A stretch of DNA of 64,000 nt from positions 59,591 through 123,590 of the forward strand of contig CAVRHY010000013.1 of the NCBI GenBank assembly GCA_963721105.1. Reading direction: 5' to 3'. The first letter of the stretch is position 1, and the number at the start of each line of letters is the position of its first letter. Below, in pieces: positions 53,278 to 62,248 of the stretch. The stretch comes from Thermohalobaculum sp963721105 (GTDB lineage Bacteria > Pseudomonadota > Alphaproteobacteria > Rhodobacterales > Rhodobacteraceae). The notes beneath the pieces are model-generated. The model worked only from the letters and a program-made list of their open reading frames with translations. It was not told the origin of the DNA and searched no databases. The translations under genes were made by a program, and so were the position numbers.

Positions 53278-54786
53278 ATGACCACGCCGACCGCCGTCAG
53301 TTTCGCCGAGGAAGACCTGCAGGCGCTGGCCAGCGCCGAGGGGACGGTGGTGGTCTTCGCCGATGGCGCGAAGGCACTGTCGCCGGCCGGGCAGCATGTC
53401 GACGGGCTGACCGGCGGCGCGCTTTCGCGCGCGCTGGCCGCCGCCGACTACAAGCCGCGCGCCCGCAAGGTGCGGGTGCTGGCCTTCCCCTCCGGCATGG
53501 CGGCCGACCGCGTGATCATCGCGACGCTGGGCGACGAGCCCGACCGCGACGCCGCCCGGCGGGCCGGCGGCGCGATCGCGGCGGCGCTGGCCAAGGGCAC
53601 GGTGACGGTCTGCACAGGCGGGGTCGGCAGCGGGGACGGCGAGGGGGACGGGCGGGCGCTGGTGGCCGAGATGGTCTGCGCGCTGGTGCTGCGGCTCTAC
53701 GAGTTCCGCGATTACAAGAAGGCCCCGTCCGACGACGCCGACGACACGACCCCGCGCGCCGTCCGCGTGACCGGTGACGCACCCGAGGCGCTGGCCGCGG
53801 CCTCGGCGCCGTTCATGGCGCTGGCCGAAGGCATCTACTTCACGCGCGACCTGGTGAACGAGCCGGCCAACACGCTGACCACCGACGAGTTCGCGGCCCG
53901 CCTGGCGGCGATGGAGGAGCTGGGCCTCGAGGTCGAGATCCTCGGCGAGGATCGCCTGCGCGAGATCGGCGCGGGCGCCCTGCTGGCGGTCGGGCACGGC
54001 TCGGACAACGAGACGAAGATCGTCGTCATGAAATGGCAGGGCGGCGGCGACGAGCCGCCGTTGGCGCTGGTCGGCAAGGGCGTGATCTTCGACACCGGCG
54101 GTATCTCGCTAAAGCCCGCTTCCGGCATGGAGGAGATGACGATGGACATGGGAGGCGCCGGCACCGTCTCTGGCGTCATGCGCACGCTGGCGCTGCGCAA
54201 GGCGAGGGCCAATGTCGTCGGCGTCGTCGGGCTGGTCGAGAACATGCCGGATGCGCGCGCCCAGCGGCCGGGGGACATCGTCACCTCGATGAAGGGCGAC
54301 ACGATCGAGGTCGTGAACACGGATGCAGAGGGCCGGCTGCTGCTGGCCGACGTGCTGTGGTACACGCAGCAGACGTTCAAGCCCTCGGCAATCGTCGACC
54401 TTGCGACGCTGACCGGCGCCGTTCTGGTGGCGCTCGGCAAGACGATCGCCGGGCATTTCTGCAACGACGACGCCTTCAACGCCGCTTACGAGGGCGCCTG
54501 CGCAGCTGCCGGCGACCGGACCTGGCGGCTGCCGCTGGACAAGGACTACCACGACACGCTGAAGGCCAACTTCGCCGACATGAAGAACGTCGGCGGCCGG
54601 CATGGCGGGTCGTGCATCGCCGCGGCCTTCCTCGAGAAGTTCATCGAGGACGATACGCCCTGGATCCACATCGACATCGCCGGCGTGGCAACCACGTCCA
54701 GCGTCACCCACCTGTCGCCGAAGGGCGCGACCGGCTGGGGCGTCGCGGCGCTGGATGAGCTGGTGCGCGGCCGCGAGAAGACGTGA
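53278..54786 (+). CDS. pepA: leucyl aminopeptidase (M17)
   Basis: 502-residue cytosolic dizinc aminopeptidase releasing N-terminal residues. The signature NTDAEGRL is at residues 347-354; metal ligands include Lys267, Asp272, Asp290, Asp349 and Glu351. The N-terminal macro-like domain is more divergent. In related bacteria PepA can also bind DNA, which cannot be judged here. CAGGAGACC precedes ATG 53278. It is divergent from the LPS export operon. Confidence 0.96.
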   Translation: MTTPTAVSFAEEDLQALASAEGTVVVFADGAKALSPAGQHVDGLTGGALSRALAAADYKPRARKVRVLAFPSGMAADRVIIATLGDEPDRDAARRAGGAIAAALAKGTVTVCTGGVGSGDGEGDGRALVAEMVCALVLRLYEFRDYKKAPSDDADDTTPRAVRVTGDAPEALAAASAPFMALAEGIYFTRDLVNEPANTLTTDEFAARLAAMEELGLEVEILGEDRLREIGAGALLAVGHGSDNETKIVVMKWQGGGDEPPLALVGKGVIFDTGGISLKPASGMEEMTMDMGGAGTVSGVMRTLALRKARANVVGVVGLVENMPDARAQRPGDIVTSMKGDTIEVVNTDAEGRLLLADVLWYTQQTFKPSAIVDLATLTGAVLVALGKTIAGHFCNDDAFNAAYEGACAAAGDRTWRLPLDKDYHDTLKANFADMKNVGGRHGGSCIAAAFLEKFIEDDTPWIHIDIAGVATTSSVTHLSPKGATGWGVAALDELVRGREKT

Positions 54787-55014
54787 CGGCAGCGCCCGGC
54801 ACGCGATCGTGACCTGACGCGGCGGGGGCGGACCGTCAGGCTCGACGAACGCCGACGCCCGGTTCCGCTCGCAGGCTCGCCTACACGGTGCGGGGTAGAA
54901 AGCGCAAAGTGCCTGCGCCGGCGGGGCGGGGCCAGAAATCCCGGCGAGCCCCACCACCTCTCCCGCTTGCTCCCCTGGGCGCGGCGGGCCTAGAAGGTGA
55001 GCGAGAGGGATCCG

Positions 55015-55782
55015 ATGGCGACCGACACACTCACCCTGCCCGATACCGCGCGGCTGATGGCGGCGACCGACGCGACCTGGGCGCCGGCCGAAATGATCGA
55101 TTTCGGCGGATGGCGCCTGCGCGCGGGCGGCGGCGGGGGCAAGCGCGTATCGGCGGCATCGCCGCTGGGCGGCGACATGGAGGCCGCGACCATCGAGGAT
55201 GCCGAGGCGGTGATGCGCGACTGGGGACAGCCGGGGCTGTTCCGGCTGACCCCCGACGACGCCGCGCTGGACGCCGAGCTGGGTGCGCGCGGCTATCGCG
55301 TGCTCGACCCGGTCGTGCTCTATGCCGGGCCGGTTGCGCGTCTGGCGGGCGAGGGGTCGCACCAGGCGGCGCTCTATCGCTGTGCATTCGCGCCGGCGAT
55401 CATGCAGGAGATCTGGGCTGCCGGCGGCATCGGGCCCGGCCGGCAGGCGGTGATGGACCGGATCACTGGGCCGTCGATGCGGCTCTTGTCGCGGGCCGGC
55501 GACACGCCCTGCGGGGCCGCGTTCGTCGGCGTTTCCGACAGCGACGGCGCGGTCGCAATGATCCATGCCATCGAGGTGCTGTCGCGGCTCCGCCGGCAGG
55601 GTGCCGGGCGGCTCCTGGTGGAGGGCGCGGCGCGCTTTGCCGCCGAGCATGGCGCCGAGTGGCTGGCGCTGGCCGTCACCGAGGCGAACGCGCCGGCCCG
55701 CGAGCTCTATGCCCGGATGGGCATGGCGGAAGCCGGGCATTACCACTACCGTATCGCGCCCGAGGCGCCGGAGGCTGCATGA
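55015..55782 (+). CDS. GNAT family N-acetyltransferase
   Basis: 255-residue acetyl-CoA-dependent transferase. The acetyl-CoA-binding part is in the C-terminal half: IHAIEVLSRLRRQGAGRLLVEGAARFAAEHGAEWLALAVTEANAPARELYARMGM. The N-terminal half is a degenerate second GNAT-like unit (FGGWRLRAGGGGGKRVSAASP). Acceptor unknown. ATG 55015 follows GAGAGGG; an in-frame GTG at 54997 is the alternative. The stop overlaps the next gene (ATGA). Confidence 0.85.
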   Translation: MATDTLTLPDTARLMAATDATWAPAEMIDFGGWRLRAGGGGGKRVSAASPLGGDMEAATIEDAEAVMRDWGQPGLFRLTPDDAALDAELGARGYRVLDPVVLYAGPVARLAGEGSHQAALYRCAFAPAIMQEIWAAGGIGPGRQAVMDRITGPSMRLLSRAGDTPCGAAFVGVSDSDGAVAMIHAIEVLSRLRRQGAGRLLVEGAARFAAEHGAEWLALAVTEANAPARELYARMGMAEAGHYHYRIAPEAPEAA

Positions 55783-56474
55783 TGGACGGGACGAAGCCGA
55801 AACCGGGCAAGTCCGGTAAGAACGCCGCTCGCAAGCCGGCCAGGTCGGCTGCAAAGTCGGGGGATGCGGAGGCGGAGCCCGGCCCGGATACGAACACGGG
55901 GGCGGCGGGGTTGCCTCGGGTCACCGCGCTGGACCTGCGCCTGCCCGATCCGTTGCCGGACGACGTCGCCGAGCTGTTCGCCAAGTGCCAGGCCAAGCTG
56001 GGGCTGATCCCGAACGTGCTGGTCGCCTACGCGCACCGGCCGGAAAAGCTGCGCGCCTTCGGCCTGATGTACAACGACCTGATGCTGGGCGAGTCCGGGC
56101 TGAGCAAGCTGGAGCGCGAGATGGTCGCCGTCGCGGTCTCGTCGCAGAACCGCTGCTGGTACTGCCAGGTGGCGCATGGTGCGGCGGTGCGCGTGCTGTC
56201 GGGCGACCCGGCGCTCGGCGAGGCGATGGTGATGAACTGGCGCATGGCGGATCTCCCGCCGCGGCAGCGGGCGATGCTGGGATTTGCCGAGAAGATCACG
56301 GTCGCCAGCGCGACGATCGGCGAGGCGGACAGGCAGGCCCTGCGCGACGAGGGGTTTTCCGACGCCGACATCTGGGACATTGCCGCCGTCGCCGGGTTCT
56401 TCGCCATGTCGAACCGGATGGCCAGCGCCGTCGCCATGGCCCCCAACGCCGACTACCACGCGATGGCGCGCTGA
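55779..56474 (+). CDS. peroxidase-related (AhpD-like, carboxymuconolactone decarboxylase family) protein
   Basis: 231 residues. The C-terminal 180 residues form an AhpD-like helical domain with the redox motif CWYCQVAHGAAV (CxxC-x3-H) and the preceding LEREMVAVAVSSQNR, as in the peroxidase-related TIGR01926 group. The N-terminal 45 residues are Lys/Ala-rich and probably disordered. The protein may reduce peroxides through its cysteine pair. ATG 55779 overlaps the GNAT stop; a second ATG follows at once. Confidence 0.88.
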   Translation: MMDGTKPKPGKSGKNAARKPARSAAKSGDAEAEPGPDTNTGAAGLPRVTALDLRLPDPLPDDVAELFAKCQAKLGLIPNVLVAYAHRPEKLRAFGLMYNDLMLGESGLSKLEREMVAVAVSSQNRCWYCQVAHGAAVRVLSGDPALGEAMVMNWRMADLPPRQRAMLGFAEKITVASATIGEADRQALRDEGFSDADIWDIAAVAGFFAMSNRMASAVAMAPNADYHAMAR

Positions 56475-56480
56475 CGCGCC

Positions 56481-57700
56481 ATGCGGGGCCGCGCGCCCGC
56501 GCAGCGCGGGGCCATGTTGCTGATAACCGCCCTGGTGGCTGGGTTGCCTGCCGCACTGTTCGCCGGCGGGGCGCAGGCGGGCGTGCAGGGTCCGGCGGCG
56601 TCCGCGGCGGCGGAACGGACCGCGCACGAGGCGCGCGACGTCGACACCTACGCGCTGCCGGTCGGGCAGTTCGGCCCCGGACGGCGGCCGGAGCGCACCG
56701 TCGAGGGCGCGGTCGACCGGGCGGCGTGGCGACTGGATGACCCCGGGGCGAGCGTCGCGGGAGTGATCGGGGACTATCGTGCGCGGCTGCGCGCGCAGGG
56801 CTTCGAGCCGATCTGGGAATGCGCGGGGCAGGCCTGCGGCGGGTTCGACTTCCGCTTCGGCGCCGAAATCATGCCGCCGCCGGGGATGCTCGTCGACGTG
56901 CGCGACTTCGCCCAGCTCTCGGTGCGGCGGGCCGAGCCGGAGGCGTTCGTCTCGGTCCTGGTCAGCCGGGTGCTCGACGCCATCCACATCCAGACGGTGA
57001 CGGTCGGCCCAGCTGGCGCGGCGCCCGTGCTCGAGCCGCCGGCTGTCCGGCTGCCGCCGCGCCCACCGCTGCGCCCGATTCGTCGACCGCCCCGGCAATC
57101 GATTCGGCCACCGACGCGGCGCCCGGGCAGGCGACCGATCCCGCCACCGGGCCTGACCCCGGGCCCGACCCCGCGCCCGGGCAGGCCGATGAGCCTGCGA
57201 CGGAGACGGGGTCCGCGACAAAGCCGGGCTCCGCGACAGCGGCGGGACCTGCAACCGCCGTTCCTGCGTCAGCGGCGCCTGATACAGCGACACCACCCGC
57301 GTCGGGACCTGCCGCGGGGCCGCGCCAGGACGCGCGGGCCCTGTTGGCGGCGCTGCGGCGGGACGGGCACGTGCCGGTGCGGGGCCTCGATTTCGAGGTC
57401 GGCGGCGTGCGGCTGTCGCCCGGCTCGGCAGGCGTGCTGGACACGCTGGCGCAGATGCTGCTGGGCGACGCGGCGCTGTCGGTTCTCATTGTCGGGCACT
57501 CGGACGACCAGGGGCCGCTGGAGGTGAACCTCGACCTGTCGCGCCAGCGCGCCGAGGCGGTGCTGCGGGCGCTGGTCGAGCGCGGCGTGCCGGCGGACCG
57601 GCTCGAGGCGCACGGGGCGGGCTTCCTGGCGCCGGTCGCGACGAACGCGAGCGAGGCAGGACGCGCCGCAAACCGGCGGGTCGAGCTGGTTCTGCGCTGA
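56481..57700 (+). CDS. OmpA family protein with probable frameshift in the linker
   Basis: The N-terminal part has a signal peptide and an unknown domain (VDTYALPVGQFGPGRR, then GDYRARLRAQGFEPIWECAGQACGGFDFRFGAE with two Cys). The C-terminal part is an OmpA peptidoglycan-binding domain: VLIVGHSDDQGPLEVNLDLSRQRAEAVLRAL and ANRRVELVLR. The two lie in different frames. One base appears missing near 57045-57055, where PPAV would join PAAAPTAAPDSSTAP, giving a Pro/Ala/Thr-rich linker of about 75 residues. The uncorrected frame ends at 57527. About 406 residues if corrected. Begins 6 bases after the AhpD-like gene. Confidence 0.78.
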
Positions 57701-57850
57701 GGCCCGGCGCCTGGCGGCGATGCCGGACCGGCTGCGAAAGCCCTGCTCGGCGAGCCCAGCTTACTTCGCTTCGACGCCGCGGTCGGGGCGCCCGGCCGGC
57801 ACGGACGGTCCGGCATAGGATCGGTGGATGACCAGACTCTGGCGCGCGTG

Positions 57851-58624
57851 TCAAAGGACGGGGCAGATCCCGCCGTCGAGGTTGACCGCGGTGCCGGTGA
57901 CGTAGGCCGCGCGGGCCGAGCAGAGGAACGCCACCAGGTCGCCGTACTCGGCCGCCCGGCCGACTCGCCGCATCGGGATCTTCTCGGCCATCGCGGCATA
58001 GAGCTCCTCGACCGGGCGGTCGCCGGCGCGCCGGTCCCATTGCGCGCTCTCGATCAGGCCGATGCAGATCGCGTTGACGCGGATGTTGTCGGCTGCGAAC
58101 TCCGCCGAGAGCGCCTTGGTCAGGTTCAGCCCGGCGGCGCGGCTGAGCGATGTCGGCAGCCGGGCCGGGCCCGGGGCCTTGCCGCCGCCCGTCGAGGCGT
58201 TGACGATGGCCCCGCCGCCGCGCGCCCGCATCTGCGGCACGGCCAGCCGGCAGAGCCGGATCGCCGCCATTACCTTCAGCTCGAAATCGCCGCGCCAGTC
58301 CTCGTCGTCCAGGTCCATCAGCGAGGCCGCGGCCGAGGTGCCGGCATTGTTGACCAGGATGTCAAGGCCGCCGAACGCGTCGAGCGTCCCCGCGACCAGC
58401 GCCGCACAGGCGTCGGCATCCGTCACGTCCGCGGCGATCGCCCTGACCGCGCCGCCGGTCTCTGCGGCCAGCGCCGCGGCGGCAGCATCCAGGTGCTCGG
58501 CCCGGCGTCCGCAGATCACGACGCTGGCGCCCTCGGCGGCCAGCCGGCCCGCCGCCGCGCGGCCCAGCCCGTCGCTGCCGCCGGTGACGATGGCGACCTT
58601 GCCGGTCAGCTCGAGGTCGAACAT
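57851..58624 (-). CDS. short-chain dehydrogenase/reductase-like protein lacking the YxxxK pair
   Basis: 257-residue Rossmann protein. NAD(P) motif TGGSDGLG (residues 14-21), NNAG at 92-95 and the catalytic-type Ser144 (VNAST) are present, but the Tyr and Lys of YxxxK are replaced by Thr158 and Arg162 (LPTSLSRAAG). The rest matches SDR enzymes, including IRVNAICIGLIESAQWDRR and YVTGTAVNLDGG. It probably belongs to a divergent SDR group with changed chemistry. ATG 58624 has GGGAGC upstream. Separated from the ATP synthase operon by a terminator. Confidence 0.85.
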   Translation of the reverse strand: MFDLELTGKVAIVTGGSDGLGRAAAGRLAAEGASVVICGRRAEHLDAAAAALAAETGGAVRAIAADVTDADACAALVAGTLDAFGGLDILVNNAGTSAAASLMDLDDEDWRGDFELKVMAAIRLCRLAVPQMRARGGGAIVNASTGGGKAPGPARLPTSLSRAAGLNLTKALSAEFAADNIRVNAICIGLIESAQWDRRAGDRPVEELYAAMAEKIPMRRVGRAAEYGDLVAFLCSARAAYVTGTAVNLDGGICPVL

Positions 58625-58685
58625 GGCATGCTCCCGCGCGTCCGCTTTTCCTGACCATCAGGCACGGCCGACCGCCGCCCCGCAA

Positions 58686-58716
58686 ACGAAAACGCCCGGG
58701 GCGGGTGCCCCGGACG
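58686..58716 (-). terminator. Rho-independent terminator of the ATP synthase F0 operon
   Basis: On the minus strand: a 10-bp stem CGTCCGGGGC/GCCCCGGGCG (one G-T pair), loop ACCC, followed by TTTTCGTTT. Located 47 bases after the last atp stop codon and before the SDR gene. Confidence 0.85.
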
Positions 58717-58763
58717 CCTCTCGACGGCTTGCCGCGGTCGCGCCCGCGGCGCGGCCGGTCGCC

Positions 58764-59255
58764 TCAGTGCAGGCGCTGGCCGACGTCCTCGATGGCCGCG
58801 TCGACCAGCCCGCGCTGGCGGTCCTCGCCGAGGCGCTCGCGCAGCACGTCGGCGGCGGCGGCGATGGCGATCGAGACGGCGCGGTCCTTGACCTGGCGGA
58901 TGGCGTTCTGCTCGGCCAGCGCGATCTGCTCGTCAGCGGCCTTCAGCCGGCGCTGGATCGAGGCCTGGATGTCCGCCTTGGCGCGCTCGGCCGCGGCCTG
59001 CGCCTCGGCGCGGGCGTGCTCGACGATCTCGTCGGCCTGGCCGGCGACCTGCTTCTGCTTGCGCTCGAAATCGGCGAACAGTTCCTGCGCCTCCTCGCGC
59101 AGCTGGCGTGCCTCGTCCAGCTCGGCCCGGATGCGCACGGCGCGGTCGTCCAGCGAGCGCGTCAGCATCTTGTGCACGCCGACATAGAACAGCAGGCAGA
59201 GGAACAGCAGGAAGGCGACGCCGACGACGAATTCCGGCTCGTACCAGATGTGCAT
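58764..59255 (-). CDS. atpF: ATP synthase F0 subunit b
   Basis: 163-residue stator subunit: one N-terminal membrane helix (FVVGVAFLLFLCLLFYVGVHKML) then a long charged helix (RAVRIRAELDEARQLREEAQELFADFERKQ) that dimerises with b' and reaches up to F1. Last gene of the operon, 10 bases after b'. Begins MHIWYEPEF. Typical of the alphaproteobacterial two-b arrangement. Confidence 0.95.
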   Translation of the reverse strand: MHIWYEPEFVVGVAFLLFLCLLFYVGVHKMLTRSLDDRAVRIRAELDEARQLREEAQELFADFERKQKQVAGQADEIVEHARAEAQAAAERAKADIQASIQRRLKAADEQIALAEQNAIRQVKDRAVSIAIAAAADVLRERLGEDRQRGLVDAAIEDVGQRLH

Positions 59256-59265
59256 GGCGTTTCCC

Positions 59266-59844
59266 TCAGCTCAGCCGCGACTGGACGGCCTGGCGGATGG
59301 CCTGGTCGTCGGCGATGCCCGGCATGATGCGCTCGACGACGGCGACGGCCGTCTCCTCGGCGACCTCGCGGACGTCCCGGATGGCGCTTTCGCGGATCTC
59401 GGCGATGCGCGTCTCGCCCTCGGCGGTGCGGGCAGAGATCTCGGCGTCGGCCTTGGCGGTGGCGGCGTCGATCTCCTTCTGGATCTCGGCGCGCGTCTCG
59501 GCGGCGATCGCCTGCGCCTTCGACCGGGCATCGGCCAGCGCCTGCTTGTAGGCGGCCTCGGCGTCCTCGGCCTTGCGCTTCAGCTCCTCGGCCCGGTCGA
59601 GATCGCCGGCGATGGCGTCGGCGCGCTCCTCCAGCACGCTGGCGATGCGCGGCAGCGCGATGCGCGACATCAGCCAGTAGAGCACGAGAACGCCCACCAC
59701 GAGCCAGAAGATCTGGCTCGGGAAGGTGTCGAGGTTAAGCTGCGGCAGCCCGCCGCCATGCGGCACGGCCTCCATCGGCACCTCGCCGACCGGCGCGCCG
59801 TGCGCGGTGGTGTTCGTCACCACAACCGCTGCTTCGTTGGCCAT
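59266..59844 (-). CDS. ATP synthase F0 subunit b'
   Basis: 192-residue second b-type subunit: an N-terminal extension, a membrane helix (FPSQIFWLVVGVLVLYWLMSRIALPRI) and a long charged helix with Ala/Glu/Lys repeats, the mark of b' in photosynthetic and alphaproteobacterial F0. Forms the outer stalk with b. Between the c-subunit gene (140 bases away) and atpF. Confidence 0.95.
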   Translation of the reverse strand: MANEAAVVVTNTTAHGAPVGEVPMEAVPHGGGLPQLNLDTFPSQIFWLVVGVLVLYWLMSRIALPRIASVLEERADAIAGDLDRAEELKRKAEDAEAAYKQALADARSKAQAIAAETRAEIQKEIDAATAKADAEISARTAEGETRIAEIRESAIRDVREVAEETAVAVVERIMPGIADDQAIRQAVQSRLS

Positions 59845-59984
59845 GAAGCCTCCTGTCGCTGGACGTCTCCGTCCGGGTAGCGGTCCCGCGGGGCGTCCCG
59901 ATCGAGCCTCCGACGGGCAGCCGGCGCTGTCGCGCCGCCCGCCCCGTCCGGATCAGCCCGTCCCGATCGTATAGCCCGCCTCGA

Positions 59985-60245
59985 TCAGACGGCGAACATC
60001 AGCAGGAGCGCGATCAGGAACCCGAAGATCCCCAGCGCTTCCGAGAAGGCGATGCCGAGGAACATCGTCGCGGTCTGCTCGCGCGCGGCGGCCGGGTTGC
60101 GGAGCGCCCCCGACAGGAAGTTGCCGACGACGATGCCGACGCCGATGCCGGCCCCGCCCATCGCCGTGCAGGCGAGGCCCGCACCGGCATATTTCAGGCC
60201 GTTGACGAGGCCAGCGCTGATCAGGGCTGCTGCTTCAGCTTCCAT
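59985..60245 (-). CDS. atpE: ATP synthase F0 subunit c
   Basis: 86-residue hairpin of two membrane helices forming the proton-driven ring. The first helix is Gly-rich (GLACTAMGGAGIGVGIVVG), the polar loop holds RNPAA, and the proton-carrying residue is Glu69 (FSEALGIFGF). The N-terminal extension (MEAEAAALISAGLVNGLK) is typical of alphaproteobacteria. ATG 60245 follows AGGAGAGAG. Confidence 0.96.
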   Translation of the reverse strand: MEAEAAALISAGLVNGLKYAGAGLACTAMGGAGIGVGIVVGNFLSGALRNPAAAREQTATMFLGIAFSEALGIFGFLIALLLMFAV

Positions 60246-60281
60246 TGTCTCTCTCCTTCTGGAAGGGTTTTGTCGGCGCAC

Positions 60282-61040
60282 CTAGTGGTGCGGGTGCAGT
60301 GCGTCGTTCAGGTAGATGCAGGTCAGGATGGCGAAGATGTAGGCTTGGACGACCGCCACCAGCAGCTCCAGCCCGTACATCGCGACCATCATGCCCATCG
60401 GCAGGATCGCCGGCAGCAGGAACCAGGCGCCCAGCACCGGCACGAAGGTGGCGAAGACCTGCAGCACGGCATGGCCGGCCATCATGTTGCCGGCAAGTCG
60501 GACCGAGTGGCTGACGGGCCGCACGAAGTACGAGATCAGCTCGATCACCGCCAGCGGCGGGCGCAGCGCCAGCGGCGCGGCGTCGATCCAGAACAGCCGC
60601 AGGAACCCGGCGCCGTGCTTGATGAAGCCGAGCACCGTGACCGTCAGGAACACCGCGATCGCCAGCACGCCGGTCGCCGCGACGTGCGAGGTGACGGTGA
60701 AGACCCCGGGCACCAGCCCGATCAGGTTGCAGAACAGGATGAAGATGAAGAGCGTGAAGATGTAGGGGAAGAACTTCTTGCCTTCCTCGCCCATCACGTC
60801 CGTCACCATCGTGCGGACGAAGCCGTAGATCAGCTCGGCCACCGACTGCAGCCGCGTCGGCACCAGCGCGCGGCCGCGCATGCCCAGGATCAGCAGCGCC
60901 GAAATCGCGGCGATCGCCACCGCCATCCACAGTGTCTGGTTGGTGATCGTCAGGAAGCTGTCGACGGGGCCATGGCTGAAAAGCGGGGCCACCTCGAACT
61001 GGTGCATCGGATTCGGACCGGCTCCCGGCGCTTCAGCCAT
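60282..61040 (-). CDS. atpB: ATP synthase F0 subunit a
   Basis: 252-residue stator subunit carrying the proton half-channels against the c ring. The essential Arg181 lies in HSVRLAGNMMAGH. Other family parts are MHQFEVAPLF near the N-terminus, FIFILFCNLIGLVPG and the final helices (LLVAVVQAYIFAILTCIYLNDA). Located 9 bases after atpI and 36 bases before atpE. Confidence 0.97.
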   Translation of the reverse strand: MAEAPGAGPNPMHQFEVAPLFSHGPVDSFLTITNQTLWMAVAIAAISALLILGMRGRALVPTRLQSVAELIYGFVRTMVTDVMGEEGKKFFPYIFTLFIFILFCNLIGLVPGVFTVTSHVAATGVLAIAVFLTVTVLGFIKHGAGFLRLFWIDAAPLALRPPLAVIELISYFVRPVSHSVRLAGNMMAGHAVLQVFATFVPVLGAWFLLPAILPMGMMVAMYGLELLVAVVQAYIFAILTCIYLNDALHPHH

Positions 61041-61049
61041 CCTGTTCCC

Positions 61050-61409
61050 TCACTTCTCGCCCGCGGCGCCGCCGGGGTTCTTCCCGCCGGGCTTTGCCCG
61101 GTTCATTTCCTCGGCCGAGCGCAGCACCAGCCGAACCCCGGCCGCCAGACCCAGCATCACGAACACGATGAGAAACAGCGGCATCGTCCCGAAAAGGGAA
61201 TCCAGCCCCCATCCCATCGCGCCGCCGATCACGATCGCCATGACCAGCTCGATGACCATCCGCCACGCCATCGACGCGGCGTTGAATTCCTCGGCTCTCG
61301 GGGCCCTCGCCGGCTCGGGTGTGCCGCGCGCCGCCGCCAGCCGCTTGTCGAGATCGGCGAGGCGCTGCTGCCTCGGATCGTCGCCAGGCGGCCTGTCGGA
61401 CACGCTCAC
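61050..61409 (-). CDS. atpI: ATP synthase protein I (AtpI-type, 119 aa)
   Basis: Small membrane protein with two helices (MVIELVMAIVIGGAMGWGLDSLFG and PLFLIVFVMLGLAAGVRLVLRS), flanked by a charged N-terminus and a Gly/Lys tail. AtpI assists c-ring assembly. First gene of the operon. GTG 61409 is the probable start (MSVSDRPPGDDPRQQ). The F1 genes are not in this window, as expected for the split alphaproteobacterial layout. Confidence 0.9.
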   Translation of the reverse strand: MSVSDRPPGDDPRQQRLADLDKRLAAARGTPEPARAPRAEEFNAASMAWRMVIELVMAIVIGGAMGWGLDSLFGTMPLFLIVFVMLGLAAGVRLVLRSAEEMNRAKPGGKNPGGAAGEK

Positions 61410-61635
61410 CTCACCCCGCAGGCCGGTCCCGGCCCCGAAAACGCGGCTCTCCTTAGTCCGGGGCTTCGCGCGATGTCAAGCAAGCCGGGCGGCTTGCGCG
61501 TCGTCTCCCGGCCGCAAGGCTCCGGGCGCGGCGCGGACCGGTCGGGACCGGCTTTCGTCTCCCGCAAGGCGGCGTTCGCCCGGCCGCGGCGGACGCGGTC
61601 GCCGGTATCGCCCGGGCGCGTCATCTTGTTGGGCG

Positions 61636-61893
61636 TCAGAGAAGGCTGAACTCAGGGCCTACATCTTTCAATGACTTAGAGACTCTCCCGTCACGCCGCT
61701 GGACTGATGTCGCCAGAGAAGGCTGGACTAGAAGGCTTTCGCGCCAGAGAAGACTGGACCCCGAGAGAAGCCTGCTTGAACATTCGGGTGCGTGTCCAGA
61801 TTTCTCGTATTCATCCAGCCATGAACGACCCTCGTCTCCTGCCCCGTACCGCTCGTCCAGGTCCTTGATGGGGATACGCTCTCGGAGATGCAT
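61636..61893 (-). other. short open frame in AT-richer DNA (85 codons), possible gene remnant
   Basis: Starts at an ATG directly after the TAA of a preceding frame. Its first third (RIPIKDLDERYGAGDEGRSW) looks protein-like, while the rest runs through the short direct repeats and looks accidental. No family recognised. Together with the frame upstream it may be what is left of a transferred gene. Confidence 0.3.
61637..61777. repeat. three to four imperfect 16-base direct repeats
   Basis: CCAGAGAAGGCTGGAC (61713-61728), CCAGAGAAGACTGGAC (61744-61759), CAGAGAAGGCTGAAC (61637-61651) and a weaker GAGAGAAGCCTG (about 61763-61774). Lies in the AT-richer stretch downstream of the insertion sequences. 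Confidence 0.5.
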
Positions 61894-61896
61894 TTA

Positions 61897-62176
61897 CACG
61901 CTCTGCAGCATGTAACGGCGCCCGTCCGCGGTAACCGATCTTTCGCCCCCCAGCTTGATCGAACAATCATATGGACTGCTGCGTCGCAAGGGGCTGCCGG
62001 AGCCTTCTACATATTAGTTGCGCGACGATTGCCTTCGCGCCAGTCCCTGTTAGCGCGGGCTTCAGGTAGCGGGAAGCGTCCCGCACGGATCTGCTGCCGG
62101 CACAGTGTAGCACAATGGTGCGGTCCAGTCGGTCTGCTTCTAAGTCGTACGTGACATAGTCATTGCTCCCCTGCAT
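61897..62176 (-). pseudogene. decayed gene remnant upstream of the IS5-family transposase
   Basis: Two protein-like stretches lie in different minus-strand frames: one from ATG 62176 (DASRYLKPALTGTGAKAIVA) and one ending IKLGGERSVTADGRRYMLQS followed by V and TAA at about 61897. Base composition is less GC-rich than the core genes. I cannot name the original gene. Confidence 0.3.
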
Positions 62177-62248
62177 CTGGACACCCGCAAGAACCTACCG
62201 GCTTGAGCGCCGATGTGATTCACTCCGGCGATCGGATCGGGGGGCATC

